Assembly (NCBI RefSeq): GCF_041345015.1
Contig: NZ_CP166769.1
Span: forward strand, 1,116,001-1,180,000
Origin: Bartonella sp. DGB1
GTDB lineage: Bacteria; Pseudomonadota; Alphaproteobacteria; Rhizobiales; Rhizobiaceae
Length of the DNA stretch: 64,000 nucleotides
Direction: 5' to 3'
Shown: positions 51,352 through 61,131 of the stretch, piece by piece
Position numbering within the stretch: the first letter of the stretch is position 1
How the letters are laid out: each line of letters opens with the position of its first letter
Made by a program: the position numbers and the translations under genes
Notes under the pieces: generated by a model
Database searches by the model: none
What the model was told of the DNA's origin: nothing
What the model saw: only the letters and a program-made list of their open reading frames with translations

Positions 51352-52140
51352 ATGACAAAAATAAGAATAGCCTCTTGGAATATAAATGGAATCAAAGCCA
51401 GAGCACAAAATTTAATAGAATGGCTAAAAAATGAACAGCCTGATATTTTGTGTTTACAAGAAATTAAATCTACTGATGAAAATTTTCCTGTCGAACTTTT
51501 TGCCGATCTGGGTTACCACATTGAAACATACGGACAAAAATCATTCAATGGCGTTGCTATTTTTTCTAAAAGCTCTCCAATTGAAGTAAAAAAAGGATTA
51601 GATCAATATGATCATAATCAACAAGCAAGATATATAGAAGCCTTATTTGATATAAATAACTTTATTATAAGAATAGCTTCAATATATTGCCCAAATGGAA
51701 ATCCGATAGAATCAGAAAAATATCACTATAAATGCGACTGGATGGAAAATTTTATCGAATATGCGACAAAACTAATAAAGCTAGAAGAGAAATTAATACT
51801 TATAGGTGACTATAATATTATACCAACTGAAAAAGATGCAAAATATCCTGAAAGATGGACACAAGATGCCGTATTTTTACCAAAATCTAGAAGTTACTAC
51901 CACAAACTACTCAATCTAGGCTTTATTGACGCTATTCGCGCAAAAAGCGACGACGAAATTTATACTTTCTGGGATTATCAAGCACGATCATGGGAAAAAA
52001 ATAACGGCATTAGAATAGATCACGCTTTAGTATCTCCAGAAGTAATAAATAAATTAAAAGACGCTTATGCTCAAAAAGAAACAAGAGCAAAAGAAAAACC
52101 CTCAGATCATGTACCAATATGGCTCATATTAGAAAAGTAA
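51352..52140 (+). CDS. xth: Exodeoxyribonuclease III-type AP endonuclease
   Basis: Cleaves DNA at abasic sites and trims 3' blocked ends in base excision repair. The exonuclease III fold is marked by RIASWNINGIKAR, LCLQEIKSTDENFP with the metal-binding glutamate, GDYNIIPTEKD with catalytic Asp and Asn, and the C-terminal KPSDHVPIWL with catalytic Asp-His. About 262 residues, normal for the family. The frame also offers GTG at 51340 and ATG at 51346; I prefer the ATG at 51352 because the GTGAG preceding it can serve as ribosome-binding site. It converges on valS with only 7 bases between. Confidence 0.93.
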   Translation: MTKIRIASWNINGIKARAQNLIEWLKNEQPDILCLQEIKSTDENFPVELFADLGYHIETYGQKSFNGVAIFSKSSPIEVKKGLDQYDHNQQARYIEALFDINNFIIRIASIYCPNGNPIESEKYHYKCDWMENFIEYATKLIKLEEKLILIGDYNIIPTEKDAKYPERWTQDAVFLPKSRSYYHKLLNLGFIDAIRAKSDDEIYTFWDYQARSWEKNNGIRIDHALVSPEVINKLKDAYAQKETRAKEKPSDHVPIWLILEK

Positions 52141-52147
52141 ACTTAAT

Positions 52148-54871
52148 TTAAATAAAACCAGCTAGGGCTCTAGATAAAGCCTCTATCTCTACATCTAACG
52201 CATTCAACCTATTTTTATCATTGCTAATGACTATCTCTGAAGCATTAGCGATAAATTTAGGATTTTCTAACTTAGCCATTAACTTCATACGCTCAGCTAA
52301 TAATTTATCTTTTTTCTTTTGCAATCTGGCTTTTTCTACATCTAGATCAATAAATTCACCTACTAAAATATTGTAACTATCTCCACCTACTATTATTTGT
52401 AAGGCATCTTTTGCTGGCGCAGTAGAGGAAATTATCTCACTAACTCTAGCTAACCTCTTAATTAACAATTCATATCTACTAAGAAAATTCTGCAGATCCT
52501 GATTTAAATTCACCGCCCACAAAGGAACTTGCGCGCTAGCTGGAACATTCATCTGCGCCCTAGCAGAACGAATAACACTAATCAAATCAATCAAATAAGT
52601 TAATTCAGTTTTAGACTCAGGATAATCAAAACTATAATTTGGCCATGAAACTAGAGCTAATATTTTTTCTCTTTTTCCCTCTACCAATGTATTATTCCAT
52701 AAAAATTCTGTTACAAAAGGCATAAAAGGATGCAATAATTTATATACAGCCTCTAAACAAAAACGCAAGCACCCCCTAACCTCATCACGATCTAAATGAT
52801 TTTCATCCATTAAAATTGGCTTAGCTAACTCAATATACCAATCACAAAGACTATTCCAAGTAAATCTATATAACGCTAATGATGCCTCGTTAAATTTATA
52901 AGCTTCTAAAGCTGTTTCAACCTGTAATCTAGTGTTAGATAATTCGGTTAATATCCACTGATTAATAGCTAATTTAGCGGCAGAAGGATTAAAATCATCT
53001 ACGGAAAAACAATCATGCATCTCTGCAAATCTAGTAGCATTCCATAATTTAGTAATAAAATTACGATATCCCTCTACCCTTGATTCATCCAATCTTACAT
53101 CTCGACCCTGTACTGACATAATTGCTAAAGTGAATCTAAGCGAATCCGTACCATAACTATCCATTAGCGCTAAAGGATCTATCACATTACCCTTTGACTT
53201 AGACATTTTAGCCCCGTATTTATCCCTAAGCAATGGATGAAGATAAATATTTTTAAATGGCACTTTACCAATAAAGTAAAGACCCATCATCATCATTCTA
53301 GCTACCCAAAAAAATATTATATCAAAAGCCGTCACTAAAACATTAGTAGGATAATATTGATTCAACACTTCCGTATTATTAGGCCATCCTAAAGTCGAAA
53401 AAGGCCACAAAGAGGAAGAAAACCAAGTATCTAAAACATCTGGATCTCTCACTAAGCTGACCTTAGTTCCATAATATTCTAACGCCGCCTTATTGGCCAT
53501 ATCTTCTGTTTCTTCTACAAATATTTTACCATCAGGGCCATACCAAGCAGGAATTTGATGCCCCCACCATAATTGTCGAGAAATACACCAAGGACGAATT
53601 TCATTAAGCCAATTATAATAAGTTTTATCCCAACTTGAAGGAATAAATTTGCTATCACCATCTTTTACAGCCTTCAAAGCCTGTTTAGACATAGAATCAA
53701 CATTAAGATACCATTGCTCTGTTAGATATGGCTCTATCACCACACCACTACGATCGCCATGAGGAACTTTATGAATATGTTCTTCAACTTTTTCTATATA
53801 TTCATATTTAGTTAATAACTCTACTAATATATTACGCGCATCAGTAGTTGATTTACCTTCTAATTGAGTAATTAAAGATTGTAAATTATCGTTCAGCTCT
53901 AAACCTTGTAAAAATTCATCATTATCAACTAACTTTAATTTTGCCTCTTCCGTTAATATATTAATAACAGATAAATTATGACGCTCACCCACCTCAAAAT
54001 CATTAAAATCATGCGCCGGAGTCATTTTCACTACTCCAGACCCAGATTCAATAGAAACATATTCATCAGCCACTATAGGAAGACAACGTCCAACCAATGG
54101 TAATATTGCTAACTTATTAACAATATGCTGATAACGATCATCATTCGGATTAACCGCTAAACCACTATCACCTAATAAAGTTTCCGGTCGAGTAGTAGCC
54201 ACTACCACGTAAGTTGTATCGTCTAAAGGATTAAATACTTTATCTTTTAATGGATATCTGACATACCATAAATGACCTTTCACCTCTTTTACTTCGACCT
54301 CAAGATCAGAAATAGCTGTAAGTAATTTAGGATCCCAATTAACCAATCTCTTATTTTTATAAATCAATCCATCTTTGTATAAGGTGACAAATACTTTAAT
54401 AACAGCCTCACTACTACCCTTATCCATAGTAAAACGTTGCCGACTCCAATCACAAGAGACACCTAAACGACTATATTGATTAACTATCTGCCCCCCAAAA
54501 TCCTCTTTCCACTGCCAAATTTTTTCTATAAATTTCTCGCGCCCTAGCTCATATCTATCTGGCTCACCCTGCGCAGCTAACTGCCTCTCTACAACCATCT
54601 GTGTAGCGATACCGGCATGATCTAAGCCCGGTTGGAATAAAATATTTTTTCCGCGCATTCTTTCAAATCTAACCAGAATATCTTGAATGGTTCCATTTAA
54701 CGCATGACCAACATGAAGATTACCGGTTACATTAGGCGGCGGCATAATTACAGAATAATTATTAGCAGGATCTATATTTGGAGAATTTGTTACAAAAGCA
54801 TTCTCTTTCTCCCATAAAGAAATTATTTCCTGTTCGAATTTTTTAAAGTCATATATTTTATCTACCATCAA
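52148..54871 (-). CDS. valS: Valyl-tRNA synthetase
   Basis: Class I synthetase charging tRNA-Val, with an editing domain that clears Thr. The HIGH motif appears as HVGH at 53-56 after PPPNVTG. The editing domain lies around 200-400, KMSKSKGNVIDPL is near residue 554, and the C-terminal coiled coil runs from about 845 (VEKARLQKKKDKLLAERMKL). The length of 907 is normal. A PopZ-like gene lies 19 bases upstream and a TolC-family gene before that, an order known in alphaproteobacteria. Confidence 0.97.
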   Translation of the reverse strand: MMVDKIYDFKKFEQEIISLWEKENAFVTNSPNIDPANNYSVIMPPPNVTGNLHVGHALNGTIQDILVRFERMRGKNILFQPGLDHAGIATQMVVERQLAAQGEPDRYELGREKFIEKIWQWKEDFGGQIVNQYSRLGVSCDWSRQRFTMDKGSSEAVIKVFVTLYKDGLIYKNKRLVNWDPKLLTAISDLEVEVKEVKGHLWYVRYPLKDKVFNPLDDTTYVVVATTRPETLLGDSGLAVNPNDDRYQHIVNKLAILPLVGRCLPIVADEYVSIESGSGVVKMTPAHDFNDFEVGERHNLSVINILTEEAKLKLVDNDEFLQGLELNDNLQSLITQLEGKSTTDARNILVELLTKYEYIEKVEEHIHKVPHGDRSGVVIEPYLTEQWYLNVDSMSKQALKAVKDGDSKFIPSSWDKTYYNWLNEIRPWCISRQLWWGHQIPAWYGPDGKIFVEETEDMANKAALEYYGTKVSLVRDPDVLDTWFSSSLWPFSTLGWPNNTEVLNQYYPTNVLVTAFDIIFFWVARMMMMGLYFIGKVPFKNIYLHPLLRDKYGAKMSKSKGNVIDPLALMDSYGTDSLRFTLAIMSVQGRDVRLDESRVEGYRNFITKLWNATRFAEMHDCFSVDDFNPSAAKLAINQWILTELSNTRLQVETALEAYKFNEASLALYRFTWNSLCDWYIELAKPILMDENHLDRDEVRGCLRFCLEAVYKLLHPFMPFVTEFLWNNTLVEGKREKILALVSWPNYSFDYPESKTELTYLIDLISVIRSARAQMNVPASAQVPLWAVNLNQDLQNFLSRYELLIKRLARVSEIISSTAPAKDALQIIVGGDSYNILVGEFIDLDVEKARLQKKKDKLLAERMKLMAKLENPKFIANASEIVISNDKNRLNALDVEIEALSRALAGFI

Positions 54872-54890
54872 TACGCCTATTTATTTATGT

Positions 54891-55628
54891 TTATTCTTTG
54901 GCTTTAAAAATTTTAGAGAGTTTTTCTTGAACTTCTTCCCTAATAACTCTTTCCATTATTTTAGAAGAATGCATTTTAATCCATTCTTGTATAAGATACA
55001 TAAGATCCGCTTCTTTACTATTGATAAATTTTTCAATTGACTTTTCTAAAGCATTCTCTAGGTACCTAGTTTGGTTTTCTCTATCATCTTCTGATATTTG
55101 TCTTGAAAAATTATTCTCTCTATTTGATATTTCATCTGGAAAATCTTTAGAGAATAAATTTTCAAATAATCTTTTCTCATTCTCTTGTTCATCATTAATA
55201 ATAACATTTCTGATATTATTATCTTGTTTACGATTCTCATCTACCAGATTAGCATTATTAATGAACCGCTGCTCTTCATATCCAAGCTTATTATGATCTG
55301 ACTTTAAACCTACATGGCGCAGATCCGTCGTGCGATTATCTGGTTGATTGTGAATATTTTTAAATATTTCCTTATTATTAGAATATTCTGCAATAGAATT
55401 ATTATTGATATAACCAAAATCTCTACTAGCTTCACTATAGGCTAAATTTTGCTTATGATTATCATCTCTGACAACATAATCTAACGTGTCTTTCTTTTTG
55501 CTATGTGAGTGATCAGCGCCAATATTTTTATTATTATCTTGCCAAGCCTTATCATCTTCTATAGCTTTTCTGATAGATTTAAGTAATACTTCAATAGATT
55601 GATCAGAATCTTCACGGTTCTTAGCCAT
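54891..55628 (-). CDS. PopZ-like (DUF2497) polar organising protein
   Basis: Member of the DUF2497 family that includes PopZ, which forms polar condensates in Caulobacter and tethers the chromosome origin. The two conserved ends are present: QSIEVLLKSIRKAIEDD at about 10-26 and a C-terminal helical region LIQEWIKMHSSKIMERVIRE with EVQEKLSKIF. The middle (about 30-190) is rich in Asn, Asp, Lys and Gln rather than in Pro and acidic residues. The start is set at ATG 55628 (245 residues); the frame continues three codons to a TTG. It lies between a tolC-type gene and valS, typical of alphaproteobacterial popZ loci. Confidence 0.78.
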   Translation of the reverse strand: MAKNREDSDQSIEVLLKSIRKAIEDDKAWQDNNKNIGADHSHSKKKDTLDYVVRDDNHKQNLAYSEASRDFGYINNNSIAEYSNNKEIFKNIHNQPDNRTTDLRHVGLKSDHNKLGYEEQRFINNANLVDENRKQDNNIRNVIINDEQENEKRLFENLFSKDFPDEISNRENNFSRQISEDDRENQTRYLENALEKSIEKFINSKEADLMYLIQEWIKMHSSKIMERVIREEVQEKLSKIFKAKE

Positions 55629-55901
55629 TATGCGCAACTTTCATTATAACAATTATAATTTCCCGCTCTGATTAAAATAACAAACTAACCCTAACAAACA
55701 AAGTACCAAACCACTAAGCGATCGATATTAATTAAGTTTTACACAAAAAAGAGCTTACTTCAATCTATTTATCAGATATCTTTCCAATTAAGAATAACAA
55801 TAAAAAAATCTTTTAAATTATCCAAATCATTATTACTAATTAATAGGCAAGCTACCCGCTTATAAACTTACGCGGTGAATATCAAAAATCATATATCTAG
55901 G

Positions 55902-57212
55902 TTATGTCGCATCAGGATCGTATCTCTCTACATTCAAGCCGATCACCTCTACTGTAAATTGCCCCATAGCGGCCAACAAATTATAACTAGCTATAATAAT
56001 ATCTCTTTGATTATTAATATAAGCTATTCGTGCATCAGTTAAAGAATTTCTCTGCACTAATACATCTAAAGTAGAAGCCTCGCCGACTTTATTTTGAGCG
56101 AGAACACCCTCCATAGCAATCTTACTAGCTTCTATATTCGCCTTATTAGCAACCAAAGCAGCCTTAGCCCCTTGCAACTTTGACCATGCCTCTATTACTG
56201 ATTGCCTCACAGACAAACGAGCAGCATCAAGATCAAATATCGCAGCAGACAAATTTTGTTTAGCTTTTCTAACTTGAGCAGTAGAACGACCACCTTGATA
56301 CAGAGGAATTACAACATTAACACCTACACTCGAAGTTACTTTATCTGTCCAATTTGCATCTATAAAAGCATTATTTCGATAATCAACCCCTGCAGAAACA
56401 TTTACTGACGGAAGCAGACGCCCTATATTAGCTTTCACTACATGCTCTAAGGACCGCACAACAAACCCAGAGGAAACAACCGCTGGATGATTTGTTAAAG
56501 CAATTTCTATCATTTCCTCAAGACTATTAGGAAGACTAAAATAAACTTTAGGAGGATCTAATTTGCCAGGCTTAACCCCTATGATTTGCTGATAACTTGC
56601 TTCTAATGAATCTAGCGTGGCTAACGATTGACTTAGCGCAGCTCGAGATCTAGCGAGAGCAGCCTCAGCCTGTGAAACTGCTGTTCTTGTACCCTCACCT
56701 ATACTAAAGCTAGCTTTATTCGATTGAACTCTAGCCTTCATTGCTTCAACATCTTTTTTACGAATATCTATAATATCTCTCATACTAGCAACATTCGCAT
56801 AAGTAGATAAAGCAAGTAATAATTGATCCTGCTCCAGCTTTCGCAGCTTAGCTTGTTTAGCTAACACTTGCATTTGAGTCGCAGAAAGATTGTTCACATC
56901 AGCAAAGCCCGCAAAAATATTTTGCGAAATGCTAATATTAGCGACTGGCCCCACATTATAACCGCTCGCAGCATTCTTACCAGTTCCACTAACGCCCGCT
57001 GTTAGCTGTATAGCGGGTCTAAATGCCGCTTGAGCAATTGCTATATCTTCATCAGAGGCACGCAATGAAGCTCTAAATGATAAAATTGTTGGATTATTTC
57101 TGTAAACTAAAGACAAAGCATCTTTTAGGGTATCAGCCGCGACAGATACCGGCGCTAATAAGCCGAAAACAATAACAAATTGACTCAAAAAATTTAATTT
57201 ATTCTTTCTCAC
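55902..57212 (-). CDS. tolC: TolC-family outer membrane efflux channel
   Basis: Outer-membrane trimeric channel for type I secretion and drug efflux. It has a signal peptide at the N-terminus ending near PVSVAADT, then the TolC repeat structure: LVYRNNPTILSFRASLRASD opens the first half and GVNVVIPLYQGGRSTAQVRK (about 300) the second, with long coiled-coil helices between. The length of 436 fits. The start is GTG with GGAG upstream. It precedes the PopZ-like gene and valS on the same strand after a 273-base gap. No inner-membrane pump or adaptor is encoded nearby, so partners must be elsewhere; the MFS protein at 8.5 kb is one candidate only in principle. Confidence 0.9.
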   Translation of the reverse strand: MRKNKLNFLSQFVIVFGLLAPVSVAADTLKDALSLVYRNNPTILSFRASLRASDEDIAIAQAAFRPAIQLTAGVSGTGKNAASGYNVGPVANISISQNIFAGFADVNNLSATQMQVLAKQAKLRKLEQDQLLLALSTYANVASMRDIIDIRKKDVEAMKARVQSNKASFSIGEGTRTAVSQAEAALARSRAALSQSLATLDSLEASYQQIIGVKPGKLDPPKVYFSLPNSLEEMIEIALTNHPAVVSSGFVVRSLEHVVKANIGRLLPSVNVSAGVDYRNNAFIDANWTDKVTSSVGVNVVIPLYQGGRSTAQVRKAKQNLSAAIFDLDAARLSVRQSVIEAWSKLQGAKAALVANKANIEASKIAMEGVLAQNKVGEASTLDVLVQRNSLTDARIAYINNQRDIIIASYNLLAAMGQFTVEVIGLNVERYDPDAT

Positions 57213-57915
57213 TCTTAATCGTCTCCAACCTAAACATTCACTAGACTAACAAATGTTTTTCCTAAAAGCAATTATTTAGGAAAACCATTCAGCTAAAATA
57301 ATCAACACTTAGAATCATTAAATTAGCTATAAAATAAGCAGGTAATTTATTATAAATTTTCTATATAGAATCCCTTTTCCAGTTTTCCATAAGATTTTAT
57401 ATTAATACTATTAAACTTTAGTTACTTAAAATAAATTTTATGTAATAATCTACCAAACCTACTATTATGATAGCATAATAACTTGTTTTATTTTTATTAA
57501 CATAAAAATAATTATTAATTAACAAAATACTACCCGATTTACTTAGAGATAATTTAAAAGATTATATTATTATTTTTCTTTACAATAACCACATATTCCA
57601 CCAAAGACAATAGATAGTTGCGAAACATGCAATATTAACACCTCTCAATAAGAGCCGTTCATCATCTGACACAAAACAATATCTTACAAAATTATATTAA
57701 AGAAATACCTATCTTTTGGACTAGCTAAAAGCATATCGCAATAATTATATACTAATATTTTATAATTTGAGAAAAAATCTTACTATACCAACCGCTAAAA
57801 TCGGTCAATAATTTAAGGTTCATTACGTTATCTAACAAGTAATCATATTATTACCAAAACTAGATTACCAAAACCACCTAAAATTAGGTTAACATATAGC
57901 CTTAAAACTAAAATC
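57213..57915. other. 700-base AT-rich noncoding region, no gene seen
   Basis: Upstream of the tolC-type gene. No open frame, RNA gene or clear repeat. In related genomes a protein-carboxyl methyltransferase gene often sits here; I cannot recognise remains of it by eye. Confidence 0.55.
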
Positions 57916-57989
57916 TGGAGGCCCCGCCCAGAATCGAACTGGGATACAAGGATTTGCAGTCCTCTGCGTAACCATTCCGCCACAGGGCC
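57916..57989 (-). tRNA. tRNA-Cys (anticodon GCA)
   Basis: Acceptor stem GGCCCTG/CGGGGCC (one G-U pair), anticodon loop CTGCAAA giving GCA, T-arm with GTTCGATTC, discriminator U73 typical of tRNA-Cys, and encoded CCA. TTGACG lies upstream on the minus strand (58023-58028) and may be its -35 element. Confidence 0.96.
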
Positions 57990-58088
57990 TTTCATATATC
58001 GTTTAAGCTAACTGAACTAATACGTCAAGATAATTTAATAAAATTTAACATTTTATCATCAATTATTTATTCTTAAATTATTTAAAAT

Positions 58089-58271
58089 TTAATTTTTTAA
58101 AAGTTTATATATTTTTTTACCTAATTTACTATCTAAAAATAAAATAAGTAACCCAACTATAATCAACATCACTCTAACGATAAAAAATAGACCTATCACC
58201 CCTAACATTATCAAGAAAACTCCTAATAATTGCCGGTGAAACTTTCTTTTAGGAATTATCCTAGATAACAT
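58089..58271 (-). CDS. Possible small membrane protein
   Basis: 60-residue open frame (MLSRIIPKRKFHRQ..., from the ATG at 58271). It has a basic N-terminus, two hydrophobic stretches (LLGVFLIMLGVIGLFFIV and MLIIVGLLILFL) and a basic tail KLGKKIYKLLKN. The layout resembles small two-helix membrane proteins of the PGPGW type but lacks that motif. AGG lies upstream at suitable distance. It stands alone between tRNA-Cys and tRNA-Asn. It may be a chance frame in A/T-rich DNA; I see no other support. Confidence 0.4.
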   Translation of the reverse strand: MLSRIIPKRKFHRQLLGVFLIMLGVIGLFFIVRVMLIIVGLLILFLDSKLGKKIYKLLKN

Positions 58272-58388
58272 AACACACAACCTAACTAATAAAATTATTT
58301 ATATATCCACAATATAGATTAGAAAAATTAAAAAAAAAATTGCAATAGATTATTACATATGATATCAACCTGATATAACTTAAATTGT

Positions 58389-58463
58389 TCCTCGGTAGCT
58401 CAGCGGTAGAGCAATCGGCTGTTAACCGATCGGTCGCTGGTTCGAATCCGGCCCGAGGAGCCA
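58389..58463 (+). tRNA. tRNA-Asn (anticodon GTT)
   Basis: Acceptor stem TCCTCGG/CCGAGGA, D-arm AGCTCAGCGGTAGAGC, anticodon stem-loop ATCGGCTGTTAACCGAT giving GTT, T-arm with GGTTCGAATCC, discriminator G73 and encoded CCA. Confidence 0.97.
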
Positions 58464-58532
58464 TAAGATGTTAGCCTAATATCTTTGTATCTTTAGTTCT
58501 AAAATTTTCATTATAAGTTAAAACTCCTTTAT

Positions 58533-58562
58533 AAAAAAACAGAGAGATTATAAATCTCTCTG
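58533..58562 (-). terminator. Terminator of the DEAD-box helicase gene
   Basis: CAGAGAGATT/AATCTCTCTG stem (10 bp) with a 3-base loop, followed by seven T on the minus strand. It lies about 100 bases after the helicase stop and is oriented for that gene. Confidence 0.75.
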
Positions 58563-58665
58563 CTAATATGGTGGACAAAAGTTAAAATACCATGCCTTGC
58601 ATAGCTTTACACACACTAACCTTTTATATAGAGCAATAACAATAAATTTATAGATATAATAATTA

Positions 58666-59904
58666 TTATATCTTTTTATTTTTGTATTTTCTACTGGAAC
58701 TAGATCTATTATTAGTTTTCTTTACCTTAACTGAAAATTCTTCCGGTATTTTTTCTTCTTTAATTTTTTCTTTAATTAATTTCTCTATAGCTATCAATTT
58801 ATCTTTTTCTTTTTCAAGATCACATAAAGTAATAGCTACCCCAGATTTTTCGTTTCTAGCTGTACGACCTATACGATGAACATAATTATCTGCTTGATCA
58901 GGTAGATCATAATTAATAACTAAATCTACCCCTGCTATATCTATTCCTCTTGCGACTATATCAGTTGCTATTAAAATTCTACTAAGACCATTCTTAAAAT
59001 TATTTAAATTATCCTGTCTTGCTTTTTGACTTTTATTCCCATGTATAACAGACGAATTGAAACCATATTTTGCTAATATACGAGCTAATCCATCCGCAGA
59101 ATATTTAGTACGCACAAATATTATTATTGATTTCCAACTTGGCTTACTTAATAAAAAAGCTAAAAATTGCTTCTTTAATACATGTGGTAAATAATATATT
59201 TTTTGTTCTATCGTTTTTTTAACACTCCCTTGCGGAGATACTTCTACGTAAACTGCTTGTTTTACTATCTGTTTAGATAATTTTACTATCTCTGTTGGCA
59301 TAGTTGCTGAAAAAAGAAGTTTTTGACTATCTTTTTTAACATATTTTAATATTTTTAAAATATCAGGAATAAAGCCCATATCCAACATACGATCTGCTTC
59401 ATCTAATACTAAAAAATTTACTTCATCTAACTTTACATGTTGCTCTTGTAATAAATCTAACAATCTTCCAGGCGTAGCTACCAAAATATCAGTACCAGTA
59501 GAAATCTTTTTAATTTGTGGTATTTTTGAAATCCCACCAACCATCAATGTTAAAGATAAATGAGTACCATTTATAAATGACTTTATATCATTTTCTATCT
59601 GCATCGCCAATTCTCTAGTTGGTACTAATATCAACGCATATGATGTTTTTTCTTTTCTTTTCGCTCCCATTAATAATAAATTATTAATTATTGGCAAACA
59701 AAAAGCAGCTGTTTTACCTGAGCCCGTCTGCGCAACGGCTACAATATCTTTTCCAGCTAAAATTAATGGTATTGCCTGTTTTTGTATATCTTTTAAAGAA
59801 TGAAAGCCAACTTTCTGTAAATTATGTAATAATTTACTATTAAAATTAAACTTACTAAAACAATCTTCTGATTCTTTGATTGTTATTCTCCTTATAATTG
59901 ACAT
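58666..59904 (-). CDS. DEAD-box ATP-dependent RNA helicase, RhlE-like
   Basis: Remodels RNA with ATP hydrolysis. The motif series is complete: Q motif near 35-45 (SLKDIQKQAIPLI), AQTGSGKT at 58-65, PTRELA near 98, TPGRLLD, DEADRMLDMGF near 168-178, SAT, ATDIVARGIDIAGVD and HRIGRTAR near 350. The short basic C-terminus ends in an arginine-, serine- and lysine-rich tail. At 412 residues, RhlE fits best, in which case a role in ribosome assembly or mRNA decay is likely. The gene is solitary and has its own terminator. Confidence 0.93.
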   Translation of the reverse strand: MSIIRRITIKESEDCFSKFNFNSKLLHNLQKVGFHSLKDIQKQAIPLILAGKDIVAVAQTGSGKTAAFCLPIINNLLLMGAKRKEKTSYALILVPTRELAMQIENDIKSFINGTHLSLTLMVGGISKIPQIKKISTGTDILVATPGRLLDLLQEQHVKLDEVNFLVLDEADRMLDMGFIPDILKILKYVKKDSQKLLFSATMPTEIVKLSKQIVKQAVYVEVSPQGSVKKTIEQKIYYLPHVLKKQFLAFLLSKPSWKSIIIFVRTKYSADGLARILAKYGFNSSVIHGNKSQKARQDNLNNFKNGLSRILIATDIVARGIDIAGVDLVINYDLPDQADNYVHRIGRTARNEKSGVAITLCDLEKEKDKLIAIEKLIKEKIKEEKIPEEFSVKVKKTNNRSSSSRKYKNKKI

Positions 59905-60237
59905 CGAAACTACTCAAGATACAGCTTATTACATGTTAATTCGGACTAACATATAATAATAAATATATCAACTATTATTTCTCTGAATTATCGCACTAAC
60001 AAAAGATCTATTTTTTATTTATAATATTGCTATATATTTGATTTACAGTTTACTAAAATTTGAAATTATCTAACCTTAGTTACAGTTAAAAAAATAATAG
60101 CAGACGTCTTTAACTCTATCATTAATTTAATTGAGCAATCAAGTTAACTATTAAAAATAACCAGTAACTTCTTATTAAGATGCCACATATAATAATCTGT
60201 AAAATAATATATTTAGATAAATTAAAGCATATATTGA
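59905..60237. other. AT-rich spacer, nothing recognised
   Basis: About 330 bases between the GNAT-domain gene and the helicase gene. No gene, RNA or repeat is visible. Confidence 0.55.
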
Positions 60238-61131
60238 TTAGTAAATCTTTTCATATTGTAATATGTTTTTTCTACCTGCGTGCATAGCTGATCTTTTGGA
60301 CGCTATATTATTAAATAAAATAGTCCCATAAAATAATGTATCAGGAGAATAATGTAAAGACAGCTTTTGCGCTAACATCATTTGCATTAAAGATGCAAAC
60401 CTACGACCTTGAAATTCGGGCAAAATAACCTCTTCAGCCACGTAAAGACCATTCATAAAACCCACTCGTTTTTCTTCACAAGCTATAAAACCTACTTTTG
60501 TATCTAAATAACATAAAATATATAATTGTTTTTTATTTACCCAGTCAGGTATGTCGTCTGCTGTAGCTGGTGATAAAGACATATTATCTGCATTAGCAAT
60601 ATTAGCATATGCTTTATACAAGGCATCTAAAAGAAAAGATAAATGTTCTGGCTTAGCAAGCTTAATTGATAAGTCAGTAATACTAGTTTTAGATTGCATT
60701 TCTTGTAAATTAGCAGCCCATATTTCTTGATCTATATCTGCATGAACTTTATCTGAACTTATTAAATTTCTTATAAATAGAGGCTTTATTTCCTTCCAAT
60801 CCTCTATTAAAATTTCTTTAACGTCCTGGCTGATATCCATCTGGACAGAGCTGGTAGCTAATAATTCTATAAAAGGCTTAGTAATATCCTTAGAGATATA
60901 ACGAGCTCCGGTAAGATAGGTTACACCTTTATAATTAATTATTTTTTGTAAAAAATAATTCTTAGGCAGCTGCAATTCTTGCCAAGGGTACATATTAGCA
61001 AAATTCAAATCCTGACAACGTTGTAAATTTTCTTCTATATATTCTGTTACGTAATGACTAAGTATCTTTTTAGCTATCCCTATATTTGAAAATTTATCGC
61101 AAGTTTTTTGTATTAAATTATCTTTAAACAT
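60238..61131 (-). CDS. GNAT-domain acetyltransferase-like protein, function unknown
   Basis: 297-residue protein. The C-terminal part (about 155-290) has GNAT features: a strand pair with LCYLDTKVGFIACEEKRVGF, then the acetyl-CoA-binding motif region EEVILPEFQGRRFASLMQMM, where QGRRFA fits the Q/R-x-x-G-x-G/A signature. The N-terminal 150 residues match no domain I recognise. The start is set at 61131 because AAAGGAAAAG lies before that ATG; the frame runs 12 codons further. It is a lone gene in an A/T-rich region, divergent from the beta-barrel gene across 361 bases. The substrate is unknown. Confidence 0.65.
   Translation of the reverse strand: MFKDNLIQKTCDKFSNIGIAKKILSHYVTEYIEENLQRCQDLNFANMYPWQELQLPKNYFLQKIINYKGVTYLTGARYISKDITKPFIELLATSSVQMDISQDVKEILIEDWKEIKPLFIRNLISSDKVHADIDQEIWAANLQEMQSKTSITDLSIKLAKPEHLSFLLDALYKAYANIANADNMSLSPATADDIPDWVNKKQLYILCYLDTKVGFIACEEKRVGFMNGLYVAEEVILPEFQGRRFASLMQMMLAQKLSLHYSPDTLFYGTILFNNIASKRSAMHAGRKNILQYEKIY

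Noticed and set aside
58282-58464. Open frame on the minus strand starting MAPRAGFEPATDRLTADCS
   Set aside because: It is the antisense reading of tRNA-Asn (58389-58463), a well-known source of false hypothetical proteins.
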